A DNA stretch of 64,000 nucleotides from Methylobacterium symbioticum (GCF_902141845.1 NZ_CABFPH010000007.1:42671-106670), one strand, 5' to 3'. Positions 30,394-39,202 are shown, counted from the stretch's first letter. Translations and numbers: made by a program. The notes: generated from the sequence alone by a model not told the origin.

Positions 30394-30900
30394 TCAGGCC
30401 ATCACGGCGCGGGCCCAGACCGTGGTCTCCGGCAGGACGAGGAGGGCCGCGGCGGCGAGCGCGATGCCGTAGGGGATGCCGGTGCGGCGGTCGTGCAGAT
30501 GGAGCGCGAAGGGCAGCCGGGCGATCGCCTGCGGCAGCGGGTGGGAGCGGGCCGCGAGAATCGCCAGCGTCAGGCCGCCGCCGAGGATCGAGGCAACGAG
30601 GAGGTAGTCGAGCAGCCCGTCGAAGCCGAGCCAGAGCGCGGTCGCCGCGGCGAGCTTGGCGTCGCCCCCGCCGATCACGCCGAAGGCGAAGAGGGTGAAG
30701 CAGACGCTCAGCACCAGGGCCGCCGCGCCGGCATGCAGGCCGAGCTCGGTCCAGGACATCAGACCGGTGCAGGCAAGCGCCGCGAAGGCGCCGACGAGCG
30801 CGAGGGAGATCCGGTTCGGGATCAGCATGGTCAGGAGGTCGCTGGCGGCCGCGTAGGCCATCAGGAACGGGAACACGACCAGGATGCCGAGGGAGGCCAT
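30394..30900 (-). CDS. cpaA: prepilin peptidase CpaA/TadV
   Basis: A 168-residue A24-type aspartate prepilin peptidase with five or six membrane segments. The two catalytic aspartates are in AASDLLTMLIPNRI (Asp21) and in VIGGGDAKL (about Asp78). It should cleave the Flp pilin leader before assembly. It lacks the N-terminal methyltransferase domain of PilD, as is normal for Tad systems. It lies between flp and cpaB. Confidence 0.92.
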   Translation of the reverse strand: MASLGILVVFPFLMAYAAASDLLTMLIPNRISLALVGAFAALACTGLMSWTELGLHAGAAALVLSVCFTLFAFGVIGGGDAKLAAATALWLGFDGLLDYLLVASILGGGLTLAILAARSHPLPQAIARLPFALHLHDRRTGIPYGIALAAAALLVLPETTVWARAVMA

Positions 30901-31095
30901 CGCGTCACCAGAGTCGGGGCAGGGGAGGGCGCCGCTGCGCGCGGGCCGCGCGAAACGCAGCCGCGGCCGGTCCCGCTCGACACGGGAACGACCACGGCAG
31001 GCTGTGTCGGTCCGCCCGAGCAGGCCGGCTCCGGCTCGTCCCCGGCGGGACGGGCCGGAGCACGGACGGTGCCGCCGGGCGAGCCGCGATGCGGA

Positions 31096-31260
31096 TCAGT
31101 TCAGCTGGGCAGAGATCGCGTTGAACTTCGCGTTGAGCTGCGTGCCGATGATCTTCAGGGTGCCGATGATGACGACGGCGATGAGGGCGGCGATCATGCC
31201 ATACTCGATCGCGGTGGCGCCGGACTCGTCGGCAGCGAAACGCTTGAACACGGACTTCAT
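31096..31260 (-). CDS. flp: Flp/Fap-type pilin subunit
   Basis: A 54-residue prepilin, the major subunit of the Tad pilus. The leader MKSVFKRFAADESG ends at the glycine before ATAIEYGMIAALIAVVIIG. This shows the Flp cleavage site (Gly, then an alanine), with glutamate and tyrosine at mature positions 5 and 6. The hydrophobic stretch is followed by a short polar tail ending FNAISAQLN. It is the promoter-proximal gene of the pilus locus; an intergenic gap of nearly 200 bases follows before cpaA, as is common when the pilin is made in excess. Confidence 0.95.
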   Translation of the reverse strand: MKSVFKRFAADESGATAIEYGMIAALIAVVIIGTLKIIGTQLNAKFNAISAQLN

Positions 31261-31653
31261 GGCTGAGATCCTTGGAGGAACGACCTGCGAGGGGGCCGTC
31301 GAAAATCTTCGTCTCGATCGGCGGCAGGGGAACAATGGCCGATCCGCTCTTGAAAATCGGTTAAACGGACCGCTGGTGGCAAGGCATCGGCAGCACAACT
31401 GCGGCGTGGTGAAGAGATCGTAATCGGAACGACAGTCGGGCCCGGTTCCTTCAGCGCGAACAACAGGTTCGGCGTTCACCCCGTGCGGCGGCGGAGCGCG
31501 ATGTGCAGGGGTGGTGAACGTGCCTCGGGCCGCCTTAGCGCTTCCTTCACCAATCCGGTGTCTCGTTGCGCGGGAGGCAGCGCGCCCGCCGCGCCGCAAT
31601 CCGTCCGTCCCGCCCGCGGAGATCCTCAGGGCGCGGAAGTGAGGCCTCGCCCG
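31261..31653. other. divergent control region between flp and the CpaC-N-like gene
   Basis: 393 bases without a gene. It contains the promoters of the Tad operon (minus) and of the gene at 31654 (plus). It is clearly AT-richer around 31300-31380 and 31400-31440. A weak CtrA-like element is at 31350. No hairpin or terminator was noted. Confidence 0.6.
31350..31365 (+). promoter_or_regulatory. weak CtrA-like element upstream of flp
   Basis: TTGA, seven bases, TTAAA (7 of 9 consensus positions), 90 bases upstream of the flp start. CtrA controls the pilin gene in Caulobacter, which is why this imperfect match is recorded. Confidence 0.2.
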
Positions 31654-32139
31654 ATGCGCCGTCCCGTCCTCCGCCTCGCCGCGGGCCTGCTCGCGGCCTC
31701 CGCGGCCCTGCATGCCGGCCCGGGCCTCGCCGCGGAGGCCGCACTGCCGGTGGTGAGCGTCAGCGTGGACAACGCCAAGGTGATGCGCCTGCCGGAGAAG
31801 ACGCAGACGGTGATCGTCGGCAACCCGCTCATCGCCGACGTGACCCTGCAGAAGAACGGCGTGCTGGTGCTCACCGGGAAGAGCTTCGGCGCCACCAATC
31901 TGATCGCCCTCGACGCCGCCGGCGCGATGATCGCCGAGACCATGATCCGGGTCGAGGCGTCGCAGGCCTCGGTGGTCACGGTCCAGCGCGGGCCGAGCGA
32001 GCGCAACTCCTATTCCTGCACCCCGGTCTGCCAGCCCTCCGTGCAGCTCGGTGACACGGCCGACTATTTCGGCCAGGTGAGCGGCCAGGCCGACAGGCGC
32101 CGGAAGCTCGCCGCCGACGCGGCGGGCCCCGACAAGTAG
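31654..32139 (+). CDS. secreted protein with CpaC-type pilus N domain, no secretin domain
   Basis: A 161-residue secreted protein: signal peptide (about 1-28, cleaving near GLAAEA), then a pilus-assembly N-terminal domain (VDNAKVMRLPEKTQTVIVGNP, VLVLTGKSFGATNLIALD) like that at the front of CpaC. It stops there and ends in a short tail with a CTPVCQ cysteine pair. No secretin barrel follows. It is divergent from flp and presumably acts in the same pilus, perhaps as a periplasmic partner of CpaC. Start at the ATG at 31654; the in-frame GTG at 31639 is an alternative. Confidence 0.8.
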   Translation: MRRPVLRLAAGLLAASAALHAGPGLAAEAALPVVSVSVDNAKVMRLPEKTQTVIVGNPLIADVTLQKNGVLVLTGKSFGATNLIALDAAGAMIAETMIRVEASQASVVTVQRGPSERNSYSCTPVCQPSVQLGDTADYFGQVSGQADRRRKLAADAAGPDK

Positions 32140-32223
32140 GATCCCGGCGCGGCTCCGACGTCCCGGTCGGGACGCGCTCGCATCCGCCGATCCGGCGTCC
32201 GCCGGGATCGAGCGGAAGCCGGA

Positions 32224-33726
32224 TCAGATCGTCTGGTTGTAGGCGCCGACCGCCGCGTTCTCGCGCAGCACGCCGTCGACCGCCGCGAACATCGCCCGCA
32301 GCCGGGCCTCCGAGACCGGGCTCTCGACCACCACCACCAGTTCCGGCTTGTTGGAGGAGGCGCGCACCAGACCCCAGGTGCCGTCCTCGGCGGTGATGCG
32401 CACGCCGTTCACGGTGACGAGATCGACGATCCGCTGGCCGGCGAGCGCCTCGCCCGCCGCCTTCATCGCCCGGAACCGCTCCGTCACCGTCTCCACGACG
32501 CCGTACTTCACCTCGTCGTCGCAATGGGGCGACATGGTCGGCGAGCCCCAGGTCTTGGGCAGCGCCCGGTAGAGGTCGGCCATCGACCGGTCGGGATTGC
32601 GGTCGAGCATCTCGATCACGCTGATCGCGGTGAGCAACCCGTCGTCGTAGCCGCGCCCGATCGGCTCGTTGAAGAAGAAGTGGCCCGATTTCTCGAAGCC
32701 CGCCAGCGCGCCGAGCTCGTTGACGCGGCGCTTGATGTAGGAATGGCCGGTCTTCCAGTAATCGGTCTTGACCGCGAGCGCCTGCAGCTCGGGATCGGTG
32801 TTGTAGAGCCCGGTCGACTTCACATCGACCACGAAGGTCGCGCCCGGATGCAGCTTGCCGAGGTCCCGGGCCAGCATGACGCCGATCTTGTCGGCGAAGA
32901 TCTCCTCGCCCTCGTTGTCCACCACGCCGCAGCGGTCGCCGTCGCCGTCGAAGCCGAGGCCGACATCGGCGCCGGTCTCCTTCACCTTGGCCGCGATGGC
33001 ATGGAGCATCTCCATGTCCTCGGGGTTCGGGTTGTAGCGCGGGAAGCTGTGGTCCGGCTCGACGTCGAGGGGCACGACCTCGACGCCCAGCGCCTCCAGA
33101 AGGCGCGGCGCGAAGGCGCCGGCCGTGCCGTTGCCGCAGGCGGCGACCACCTTGAGCTTGCGCGTGACGGGCTTCGCCCGCGCCTTCAGATCCTTCAGGT
33201 AGGTCTCGGCGAAGCCCTCCACGAATTCGTAGGCGCCGCCGTCGCGGTACTGGTAGGTGCCGCCGAGGACGATCTCCTTCAGCCGGCCCATCTCGTCGGG
33301 GCCGAAGGTCATGGGCCGGTTGGCCCCCATCTTCACGCCGGTCCAGCCGTTGTCGTTGTGCGAGGCGGTGACCATCGCCACGCAGGGGCAGTCGAGGGCG
33401 AACTGGCCGAAATAGGCCATCGGCGAGAGCGCGAGGCCGATATCCTTCACGCGCAGGCCCGCCGCCTGCATGCCGGCGATCAGCGCGAGCTTGATCGCCG
33501 AGGAGTAGCTGCGGAAATCGTGGCCGGTGACGATATCGGGCCGCACGCCGAGCTCGTGCACCAGGGTGCCGATGCCGAGGCCCAGCGCCTGCACCCCCAT
33601 CAGGTTGATCTCCTTGGGGAACAGCCAGCGCGCGTCGTATTCGCGGAAGCCCGTCGGCTTGACGAGCGGCGTCTGCTCGAAGGCGAAGGTGTTGGGCTCG
33701 AGCGCGGGCAGCGGCTTGGGGAACAT
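32224..33726 (-). CDS. phosphomannomutase/phosphoglucomutase
   Basis: A 500-residue alpha-D-phosphohexomutase interconverting hexose 6- and 1-phosphates for exopolysaccharide and lipopolysaccharide precursors. The phosphoserine loop is TASHNDNGWTGVKMG (about 135-149), the metal loop FDGDGDRCG near 275, and the sugar-binding loop EKSGHFFFNEP near 357. All are present, so it should be active. Length is close to AlgC/ManB-type enzymes. I use the ATG at 33726. It is a single gene, with a long gene-free region upstream. Confidence 0.92.
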   Translation of the reverse strand: MFPKPLPALEPNTFAFEQTPLVKPTGFREYDARWLFPKEINLMGVQALGLGIGTLVHELGVRPDIVTGHDFRSYSSAIKLALIAGMQAAGLRVKDIGLALSPMAYFGQFALDCPCVAMVTASHNDNGWTGVKMGANRPMTFGPDEMGRLKEIVLGGTYQYRDGGAYEFVEGFAETYLKDLKARAKPVTRKLKVVAACGNGTAGAFAPRLLEALGVEVVPLDVEPDHSFPRYNPNPEDMEMLHAIAAKVKETGADVGLGFDGDGDRCGVVDNEGEEIFADKIGVMLARDLGKLHPGATFVVDVKSTGLYNTDPELQALAVKTDYWKTGHSYIKRRVNELGALAGFEKSGHFFFNEPIGRGYDDGLLTAISVIEMLDRNPDRSMADLYRALPKTWGSPTMSPHCDDEVKYGVVETVTERFRAMKAAGEALAGQRIVDLVTVNGVRITAEDGTWGLVRASSNKPELVVVVESPVSEARLRAMFAAVDGVLRENAAVGAYNQTI

Positions 33727-34290
33727 CGCGGTCCTCGTCCTGTCGGGCTCGTCCTGCCGAGCGGGTCGCCCTCGCTTAGCGAAGCGCCCGGGCGAGGCCA
33801 AGCCGGGCTGTTCCGGGCAAGCGGCTTCGTCCCCGCGCGTCTTGCGGACGCCGGAGGCATGGCTGGAGCGGGAGACGCGGGACGCCGCGGAACCCAAACT
33901 CATGTGCGTACGGATACCGAGCTCCCCGGCGTCCCGCGGACGAGGGGGCCGCGTGTGGCCGGCCTCGTCCGTTTAGCGTCGCGGTCTCTTGCTCACCTGC
34001 ATCGACCCCGATCGTGGCGGACTGCGTAGCGCCGTTGCCCGGCTCGCCCAGCCTCACCCCGGCAGACTTGAAGCGTCGTGCACCGGACCTCGTATTGGGC
34101 CCGGCATCGGTTCCAACGACCTGTGCAGGCCGGACTATCGGGGCTGTCCCGTTGTTGATCCGGGCTGGCGCCGAGAACGGCCCTGTGTCGCGCAGAGGCG
34201 CCCGGGGCGCCGGCTGACCGGCCGGCGACGCGGGAACCGCCGCGCTGTCCTGGCACGGGCCGTGGTCATGCGGCCCGGGCTCCCTGCGCG

Positions 34291-34322
34291 CGGCGCGGCG
34301 GGTTGCAGGACCCGTCGCGCCG
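34291..34322. other. strong isolated hairpin
   Basis: A thirteen-base stem with one mismatch (CGGCGCG..CGGGT with ACCCG..CGCGCCG) around a six-base loop. No gene end is nearby and no T-run follows on either strand, so its role is unknown. Confidence 0.4.
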
Positions 34323-34420
34323 CGGGACAGCGCGTGGCCGGGATGTACGTGTTTTGTTCTCGCGTGTCAAGCTTTTTGTCTTAAGGAAGGCCTTTCGCCC
34401 TGCCGCCGCGACGTCGTCCC

Positions 34421-34582
34421 TCTCCCCTCTGCGGGAGAGGGTGGCCCCCGAAGGGGGTCGGGTGAGGGGACCCCCATCTCCGAATGAGGCGTCACGTCGA
34501 TGCCGAGCATTCTCCTGCACCGTCGCACCCCTCTCCCGACCCGCTTCGCGGGCCACCCTCCCCCGCAGAGGGGGGAGGGAGG
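34421..34582. repeat. inverted pair of palindromic repeats (REPIN-like)
   Basis: The left unit (CCCTCTCCCCTCTGCGGGAG onward) and the right unit (CCCCTCTCCCGACCCGCTTC onward) are reverse complements of each other with few differences, separated by about 50 bases. This arrangement matches REP doublets (REPINs/BIMEs) found in many proteobacteria. A related single hairpin is at 36098. Confidence 0.65.
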
Positions 34583-34649
34583 GCGGCAGTTCGCGCGTAT
34601 GACCGGCTTTCAAGACCAAGCGCGGTCCCGTGATCGCTTCGAGACGCCG

Positions 34650-35215
34650 TCAATGCTCCGGCATCGATCCGGGCCGGAGATAGGCGAACATGTGCGGCAC
34701 GTAATCGGCCTTGCCCAAGTCGATCCCGTGATGTCTCAGGATGGCGTAGGCTGTGATCAGGTGGAAACAGAACTGTGCCTGCGCCCAGTCGCGCGCGTAT
34801 TGCTCGCCGGTCATGTCGAAGACGATGCCGTTCGGGAGTGTGAGCGTGATCGGCTGCCCGGCGCCGGCATCAAGTGCGGCTGGCCCGAGATCGCCGAGCA
34901 CCGCCAGGGCTTCGCCGATCCGGCCTTGAGCCTCGGCCATCGAGCCCGGCCTGTCACCAGCTCTCGTCCCGCGCGGGCCACATCCTCCAGGGATTCCGGC
35001 AGGGGTTCGCCGCGGAGCCGGAACGTTGCCTCCTGTGCTTGGTAGCAGGCGAAGCGGACCTGGGATGCGAGGGGTAACATGTCGGGGGCAAGCCGCTTGC
35101 CGAGCAGCGCCTCTGCCTCCTCGCCGGGCAATTGCTTGCAGGCCTTGTCGAGCCAGCCCGAGAGCGCCCGCAGCATTTGTGCGTAGGCGGGGACGAGGAG
35201 GTTCGTCAGCGACAT
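34650..35215 (-). pseudogene. frameshifted DUF1993 protein gene
   Basis: The first part (from the ATG at 35215) reads MSLTNLLVPAYAQMLRALSG and continues to VARAGRE; the second part, in another frame, reads AEAQGRIGEALAVLGDLGP and then ITLTLPNGIVFDMTGEQYAR to the stop at 34650. Together they make a complete DUF1993 protein of about 188 residues. The shift falls near 34960: adding one base (giving GAGGCTGG instead of GAGCTGG on the minus strand) restores one continuous frame. It may be a real inactivating deletion or a sequencing error. DUF1993 proteins are cytoplasmic and of unknown function. Confidence 0.8.
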
Positions 35216-35248
35216 GGATTCTCCTGAAAACCGGACAGCCGTGCGGAC

Positions 35249-35995
35249 TTAGCCGTAGCGGTGCAGCCCCGCGCCCTCGCGCTTCAGCCACGCCTCAGCC
35301 GGCTCCACATGGGGGCAGATCCGGCCGACCAGGGTCCAGAAGCGGGACGAGTGGTTCATCTCGCGCAAATGCGCCATCTCGTGCGCCACCAGGTAGTCGA
35401 GCACCAGGGGCGGGGCGAGGATCAGGCGCCAGGAGAAGTTCAGCTCGCCCCGCGCCGTGCAGGAGCCCCAGCGGCTGCGCGTGTCGCGCAGGGTCACGCC
35501 GGTCGGGCCCTGGCCGAGGGCCTGCGTGTAGCGGGCGATGGCGGCGGCGAGGTCCTTGCGCGCTTCGGCCTGGAGGAAGTCCCGCACCCGCCGCGCCACA
35601 TGCGGCTCCCCGCAGGAGACCGAGACGACCGGGCCGCTGGGCGTGTCCTCGATCCGGGTCGCGCCGCTGCGCTCGCCGCGCCGCACGATCCGGTGGGGCG
35701 TGCCGCGGACCGGGATCTCCGATCCCTCCGCGAAGGCGATGCGCTCCGGCATCCGGGCGAGGCGCGCCGCGATCCAGCCGCCATGGCTCGCCGCGAAGCG
35801 CCGGGCTGTGGCGAGCCCGGTGCGCGGCGGCAGCGTCATCACGACCGCGCCGGTGGCCGAGGAGACCCGCAGGGTCAGCCGCCGCGCCGTGTCGCGTCGG
35901 CGCAGCAGGATCCGGACGGTCTCGCCCGCGTGGACGATCTCGATATGGTCGGGGGCGGGAGCCGGGTCGACGCGCCGCAGCAGGGCCGAGAGCAT
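35249..35995 (-). CDS. YgjP-type (DUF45) metallopeptidase
   Basis: A 248-residue protein of the M48-like YgjP/DUF45 family. The zinc motif HEMAHLREMNHSSRFW (about 201-216) contains HExxH and the downstream histidine. The upstream SRWGSCTARGELNFSWRLILAP is diagnostic for this family. There is no signal peptide or membrane segment, so it is cytoplasmic. Substrates are not established; E. coli YgjP has been linked to restriction-modification tolerance only loosely. It is 34 bases upstream of the frameshifted DUF1993 gene. Confidence 0.88.
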   Translation of the reverse strand: MLSALLRRVDPAPAPDHIEIVHAGETVRILLRRRDTARRLTLRVSSATGAVVMTLPPRTGLATARRFAASHGGWIAARLARMPERIAFAEGSEIPVRGTPHRIVRRGERSGATRIEDTPSGPVVSVSCGEPHVARRVRDFLQAEARKDLAAAIARYTQALGQGPTGVTLRDTRSRWGSCTARGELNFSWRLILAPPLVLDYLVAHEMAHLREMNHSSRFWTLVGRICPHVEPAEAWLKREGAGLHRYG

Positions 35996-36097
35996 GGCCG
36001 CACTCTAGCGCAGGCTCGGCCGTTTGGCATCCGGTTCGGGCGGCTCCCGCTCCGCCGGGGTGACGCATTCGTGCGATGGTCCAGAGGTCGGCTCAAG

Positions 36098-36123
36098 ACC
36101 CCTCTCCCGAACGGGAGAGGGGT
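36098..36123. repeat. palindrome related to the 34421 repeats
   Basis: A twelve-base perfect stem (ACCCCTCTCCCG with CGGGAGAGGGGT) around AA. It lies between the metallopeptidase start and the phaZ stop. It could terminate phaZ transcription on the minus strand, although no T-run follows. Confidence 0.55.
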
Positions 36124-36206
36124 CGTGTCGTGCTTGGCATCGGTGTCGGAGCCAAGCCTGGGGGAGGAGGCCTGGATTCGCAGATGTGCGAGGGGGAGGC
36201 CCCGCC

Positions 36207-37493
36207 TCAGCTCACCGCGCGCAGGTGCGGCGCCCTGGCCGCGGGCTCGCGCCGCTCGGCCGCCATCGCCCGGATGAAGGCGGCGATGCGCGGCGCGATG
36301 ACGGCCCGGTAGCGCGAGCCGTTGAACACGCCGTAATGCCCGACGCCCTCCTGCAGGTGATAGGCCTTGCGCGCGTCGGGGAGGTTCGGCGTGAGGTCGA
36401 GGGCGGCCAGCGTCTGGCCGACGCCCGAGATGTCGTCCTTCTCGCCCTCGACGGCGAGGATCGCGCAGGTGCGGATGGCGGCGAGATCGACCGGCTCGCC
36501 CCGGTGCCGCATCACGCCCCGCGGCAGGGCGTGCTCCACGAACACCGTCTCGACGGTCTGCAGGTAGAATTCCGCGGTGAGATCCATCACCGCGAGGTAC
36601 TCGTCGTAGAACTCGCGGTGCTTCTCCGCCGAATCGCCGTCGCCCGTCACGAGGTGGTCGAACATGTCGGCATGGGCGGTCACGTGGCGGTCGAGGTTCA
36701 TCGCCATGAAGCCGGAGAGCTGCAGGAAGCCCGGATAGACCCGCCGCCACGCCCCGGGGAAGGTCGGCGGCACATAGGCGATGGTGTTGCGCTCGAACCA
36801 GGCCTGGCCGCGCTCCTGGGCGAGGCAGTTCACGGCGGTGGGCGAGGGGCGGGTGTCGATCGGGCCGCCCATCAGGGTCATCGAGACGGGCACCGGATGC
36901 GCCCTCCGCGCCTCCATCACCGCGACCGCGGCGATCACCGGCACCGCCGGCTGGCACACCGCCATCACGTGCAGGTCCGGCCCGAGATCCTCGAACATCG
37001 CCTCCAGGTAGTCGATGTAGGTGTCGAGATCGAAGGAGCCGGCGGTGATCGGCACCATGCGGGCATCCGACCAGTCGGTGATGTAGACCTGATGGTTCGG
37101 CAGCATCGCCTCGACGGTGCCGCGCAGGAGCGTGGCGTAGTGGCCCGACATCGGCGCGACGATGAGGAGCTTCGGCTGCGGCTCGGCCGGCGGGCGCAGG
37201 AAGCCCCGGTCGAAGCTGACCACCCGGCAGAACGGGCGCTCCCAGACCACGCGCTCGGTGACGGGCACGGCGACCCCGTCCACCACCGTGCTGTCGAGGC
37301 CGAAATGCGGCTTGCCATAGCGGCGGGTGACGCGCTCGAACATCTCGCAGCCCGCCGCGATCGAGCGGGCATAGGGCGAGTAGGCCAGCGGGTTGGCCGG
37401 GTTCTGCACCGCGTAGCGGGTGACGTCCGCCGCGATCCGGGCCGGCGCCATCAGGGCGCGGGCGCCCTCGTACCAGAAATAAGCCAGATCCAT
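36207..37493 (-). CDS. phaZ: intracellular polyhydroxybutyrate depolymerase
   Basis: A 428-residue alpha/beta hydrolase of the intracellular PHB depolymerase family that mobilises native granules. The nucleophile region reads VMAVCQPAVPV, with Cys180 at the position where lipases have serine; a cysteine nucleophile is normal in this group (as in Cupriavidus PhaZ1). Family segments LLIVAPMSGHYATLLRGT, TDWSDARMVP and the C-terminal GVGHYGVFNGSRYR (with the likely catalytic histidine) are clear. No signal peptide. Start at the ATG at 37493. It is divergent from regB, and fits with the phasins at 45916 and 46767. Confidence 0.93.
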   Translation of the reverse strand: MDLAYFWYEGARALMAPARIAADVTRYAVQNPANPLAYSPYARSIAAGCEMFERVTRRYGKPHFGLDSTVVDGVAVPVTERVVWERPFCRVVSFDRGFLRPPAEPQPKLLIVAPMSGHYATLLRGTVEAMLPNHQVYITDWSDARMVPITAGSFDLDTYIDYLEAMFEDLGPDLHVMAVCQPAVPVIAAVAVMEARRAHPVPVSMTLMGGPIDTRPSPTAVNCLAQERGQAWFERNTIAYVPPTFPGAWRRVYPGFLQLSGFMAMNLDRHVTAHADMFDHLVTGDGDSAEKHREFYDEYLAVMDLTAEFYLQTVETVFVEHALPRGVMRHRGEPVDLAAIRTCAILAVEGEKDDISGVGQTLAALDLTPNLPDARKAYHLQEGVGHYGVFNGSRYRAVIAPRIAAFIRAMAAERREPAARAPHLRAVS

Positions 37494-37769
37494 CGTCGGT
37501 CCCCCCGGAGCCCGCCCGGTCGATGCAGAGCATGGTCCGGCAGGATGCGTGGTCAGCGTTGTGCGAACGTTGCGGCCCGGACGGGCCACAGGGTGAAACC
37601 GTCGATCCCGCCGCAGGCCCAGGTCACGATGGCGTGTCACCATGGCGTGCGGACCGGATCGCGGCGCCCCGGGACACCGGGGCCTGTTGCCGCAACTTCG
37701 GGGCCCTACCTCCGTTCCCTCGCGGGGGGAGCGGCCCGGCGCCGCGCCCGCTGCGTTGTTCGACGAGAC

Positions 37770-39164
37770 ATGATGCCCGACAGCGATCCGTCCCGCCTGC
37801 TCCGCGATGCGCGCCACCTGCGCCTCGACACCTTCGTGCGCCTGCGCTGGCTCGCCATCGCCGGCCAGAGCGCGGCGGTGATCGGCGCGCAGTTCGGCCT
37901 TGGCCTGTCGCTGCCCTTCGGCTGGTGCTTCCTGGCCATCGCCGCCTCGTCCTGGCTGAATCTCGGGCTGCGCATCCGCTTCCCGGCGAGCTACCGCCTG
38001 AGCGACGATTCGGCCGCGCTGCTGCTCGCCTTCGACATCGTTCAGCTCGCGATGCTGCTCTTCCTCACCGGCGGGTTGCAGAACCCGTTCTCGCTGCTCT
38101 TCCTCGCCCCCGTGCTGATCTCGGCGACCGCGCTGCCGCCGGAGCGGACGCTCGCCCTCGGGCTCCTCGCGGTGGGGCTCGCCACGCTGCTCGCCCTCGT
38201 GCACCGGCCGCTGCCCTGGTTCTCGGACGGGCGGATCGAGTTGCCCTTCCTCTACGTCTCGGGGGTCTGGACGGCGATCCTGCTCGGCACCGCCTTCACC
38301 GGCGTCTATGCCTGGCGGGTCTCGGAGGAAACGCGCCAACTCGCCCAGGCGCTCGCCGCGACCGAGCTGGTGCTCGCCCGCGAGCAGCACCTGTCGCAGC
38401 TCGACGGGCTGGCGGCGGCCGCCGCGCACGAGCTCGGCACGCCGCTCGGCACCATCATGGTGGTCTCGAAGGAGCTGATCCGCCAGCTCGGACCGACCGC
38501 GACGCCTGCCATCCGCGACGACCTCGACCTCCTGCGCGAGCAGGTCGACCGCTGCCGCGGCATCCTCGGCAAGCTGACCTCCCTGGGCTCGGAGGGCGAC
38601 GGGGAGGGCGGCGGCTTCCTGGAGACCGTGAGCCTCAGCCACCTCGTGGAGGAACTCGCCGCGCCGCAGCGCGCGATGGGCGTCGCCCTCGAATTGTCGA
38701 GCGTCGGCGAGGGGCCCGAGCCGGCCTGGCGCCGGAATCCGGGCGTGATGTACGGCCTCGCCAACATCCTCGACAACGCCCTCGACTTCGCCGAGGCGAA
38801 GGTCTGCCTGGAGGCGCGCTGGACGGTCGAGCGCGTGTCGCTGGAGATCCGCGACGACGGGCCGGGCTTCCCCGCCGAGGTGCTGCTGCGCGTGGGCGAG
38901 CCCTACGTCACCACCCGCGGCCGCAACCGGAGCGGGGAGGGGGTCGGGGGCGGGCTCGGGCTCGGCCTGTTCATCGCCAAGACCCTGATCGAGCGCTCGG
39001 GCGCGCAGATCACCCTCTCGAACGTGGCGCGCCCCGGATTGCAGGGCGCGGTGGTGCGCATCTCCTGGGCGCGCCATGTCTTCGAACGCGGGGCGGCCCC
39101 GCGCCATCAGCCTGAAATTCCGCGCGCCGCGCCTCTCCCGACAGGAGATGCCGCACCTATATAA
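37770..39164 (+). CDS. regB: redox-sensing histidine kinase RegB/PrrB/ActS
   Basis: A 464-residue membrane histidine kinase with six N-terminal membrane segments. The quinone-binding motif GGLQNPF is at 101-107, the phospho-acceptor His220 is in AAAAHELGTPLG, and the redox cysteine is Cys262 in QVDRCRGIL. The ATPase domain has NILDNALDFA (N box), DDGPGF (G1) and GGGLGLGLFIAKT (G2). It phosphorylates RegA when the quinone pool is reduced and controls respiration, carbon and nitrogen genes. The ATG at 37770 is followed directly by a second ATG. regA follows after 38 bases. Confidence 0.95.
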   Translation: MMPDSDPSRLLRDARHLRLDTFVRLRWLAIAGQSAAVIGAQFGLGLSLPFGWCFLAIAASSWLNLGLRIRFPASYRLSDDSAALLLAFDIVQLAMLLFLTGGLQNPFSLLFLAPVLISATALPPERTLALGLLAVGLATLLALVHRPLPWFSDGRIELPFLYVSGVWTAILLGTAFTGVYAWRVSEETRQLAQALAATELVLAREQHLSQLDGLAAAAAHELGTPLGTIMVVSKELIRQLGPTATPAIRDDLDLLREQVDRCRGILGKLTSLGSEGDGEGGGFLETVSLSHLVEELAAPQRAMGVALELSSVGEGPEPAWRRNPGVMYGLANILDNALDFAEAKVCLEARWTVERVSLEIRDDGPGFPAEVLLRVGEPYVTTRGRNRSGEGVGGGLGLGLFIAKTLIERSGAQITLSNVARPGLQGAVVRISWARHVFERGAAPRHQPEIPRAAPLPTGDAAPI

Positions 39165-39202
39165 GACCCTATCAGAACAAAGGAATCGAAAGGACGCGTC
39201 TC

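Larger units (their letters stand above)
33727..34649. other. 923-base gene-free region upstream of the phosphohexomutase gene
   Basis: No protein with coding-like composition is seen on either strand; the open frames here are short and rich in arginine and proline. It holds a strong hairpin at 34291, an AT-rich stretch around 34340-34385 that could be a promoter, and an inverted pair of palindromic repeats at 34421-34582. The left part (33727-34250) shows nothing I can name. Confidence 0.5.

Noticed and set aside
32524..34029. A 501-codon plus-strand open frame opposite the phosphohexomutase
   Set aside because: Antisense shadow with shadow-type composition; it extends into a region without coding signals.
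33990..34260. Possible tRNA or other stable RNA in the gene-free stretch
   Set aside because: No cloverleaf with TTCRANNC-type T loop or plausible anticodon arm could be drawn.
34303..34602. A plus-strand open frame of 99 codons
   Set aside because: It consists of translated REP-type repeats with no ribosome-binding sequence or family resemblance.
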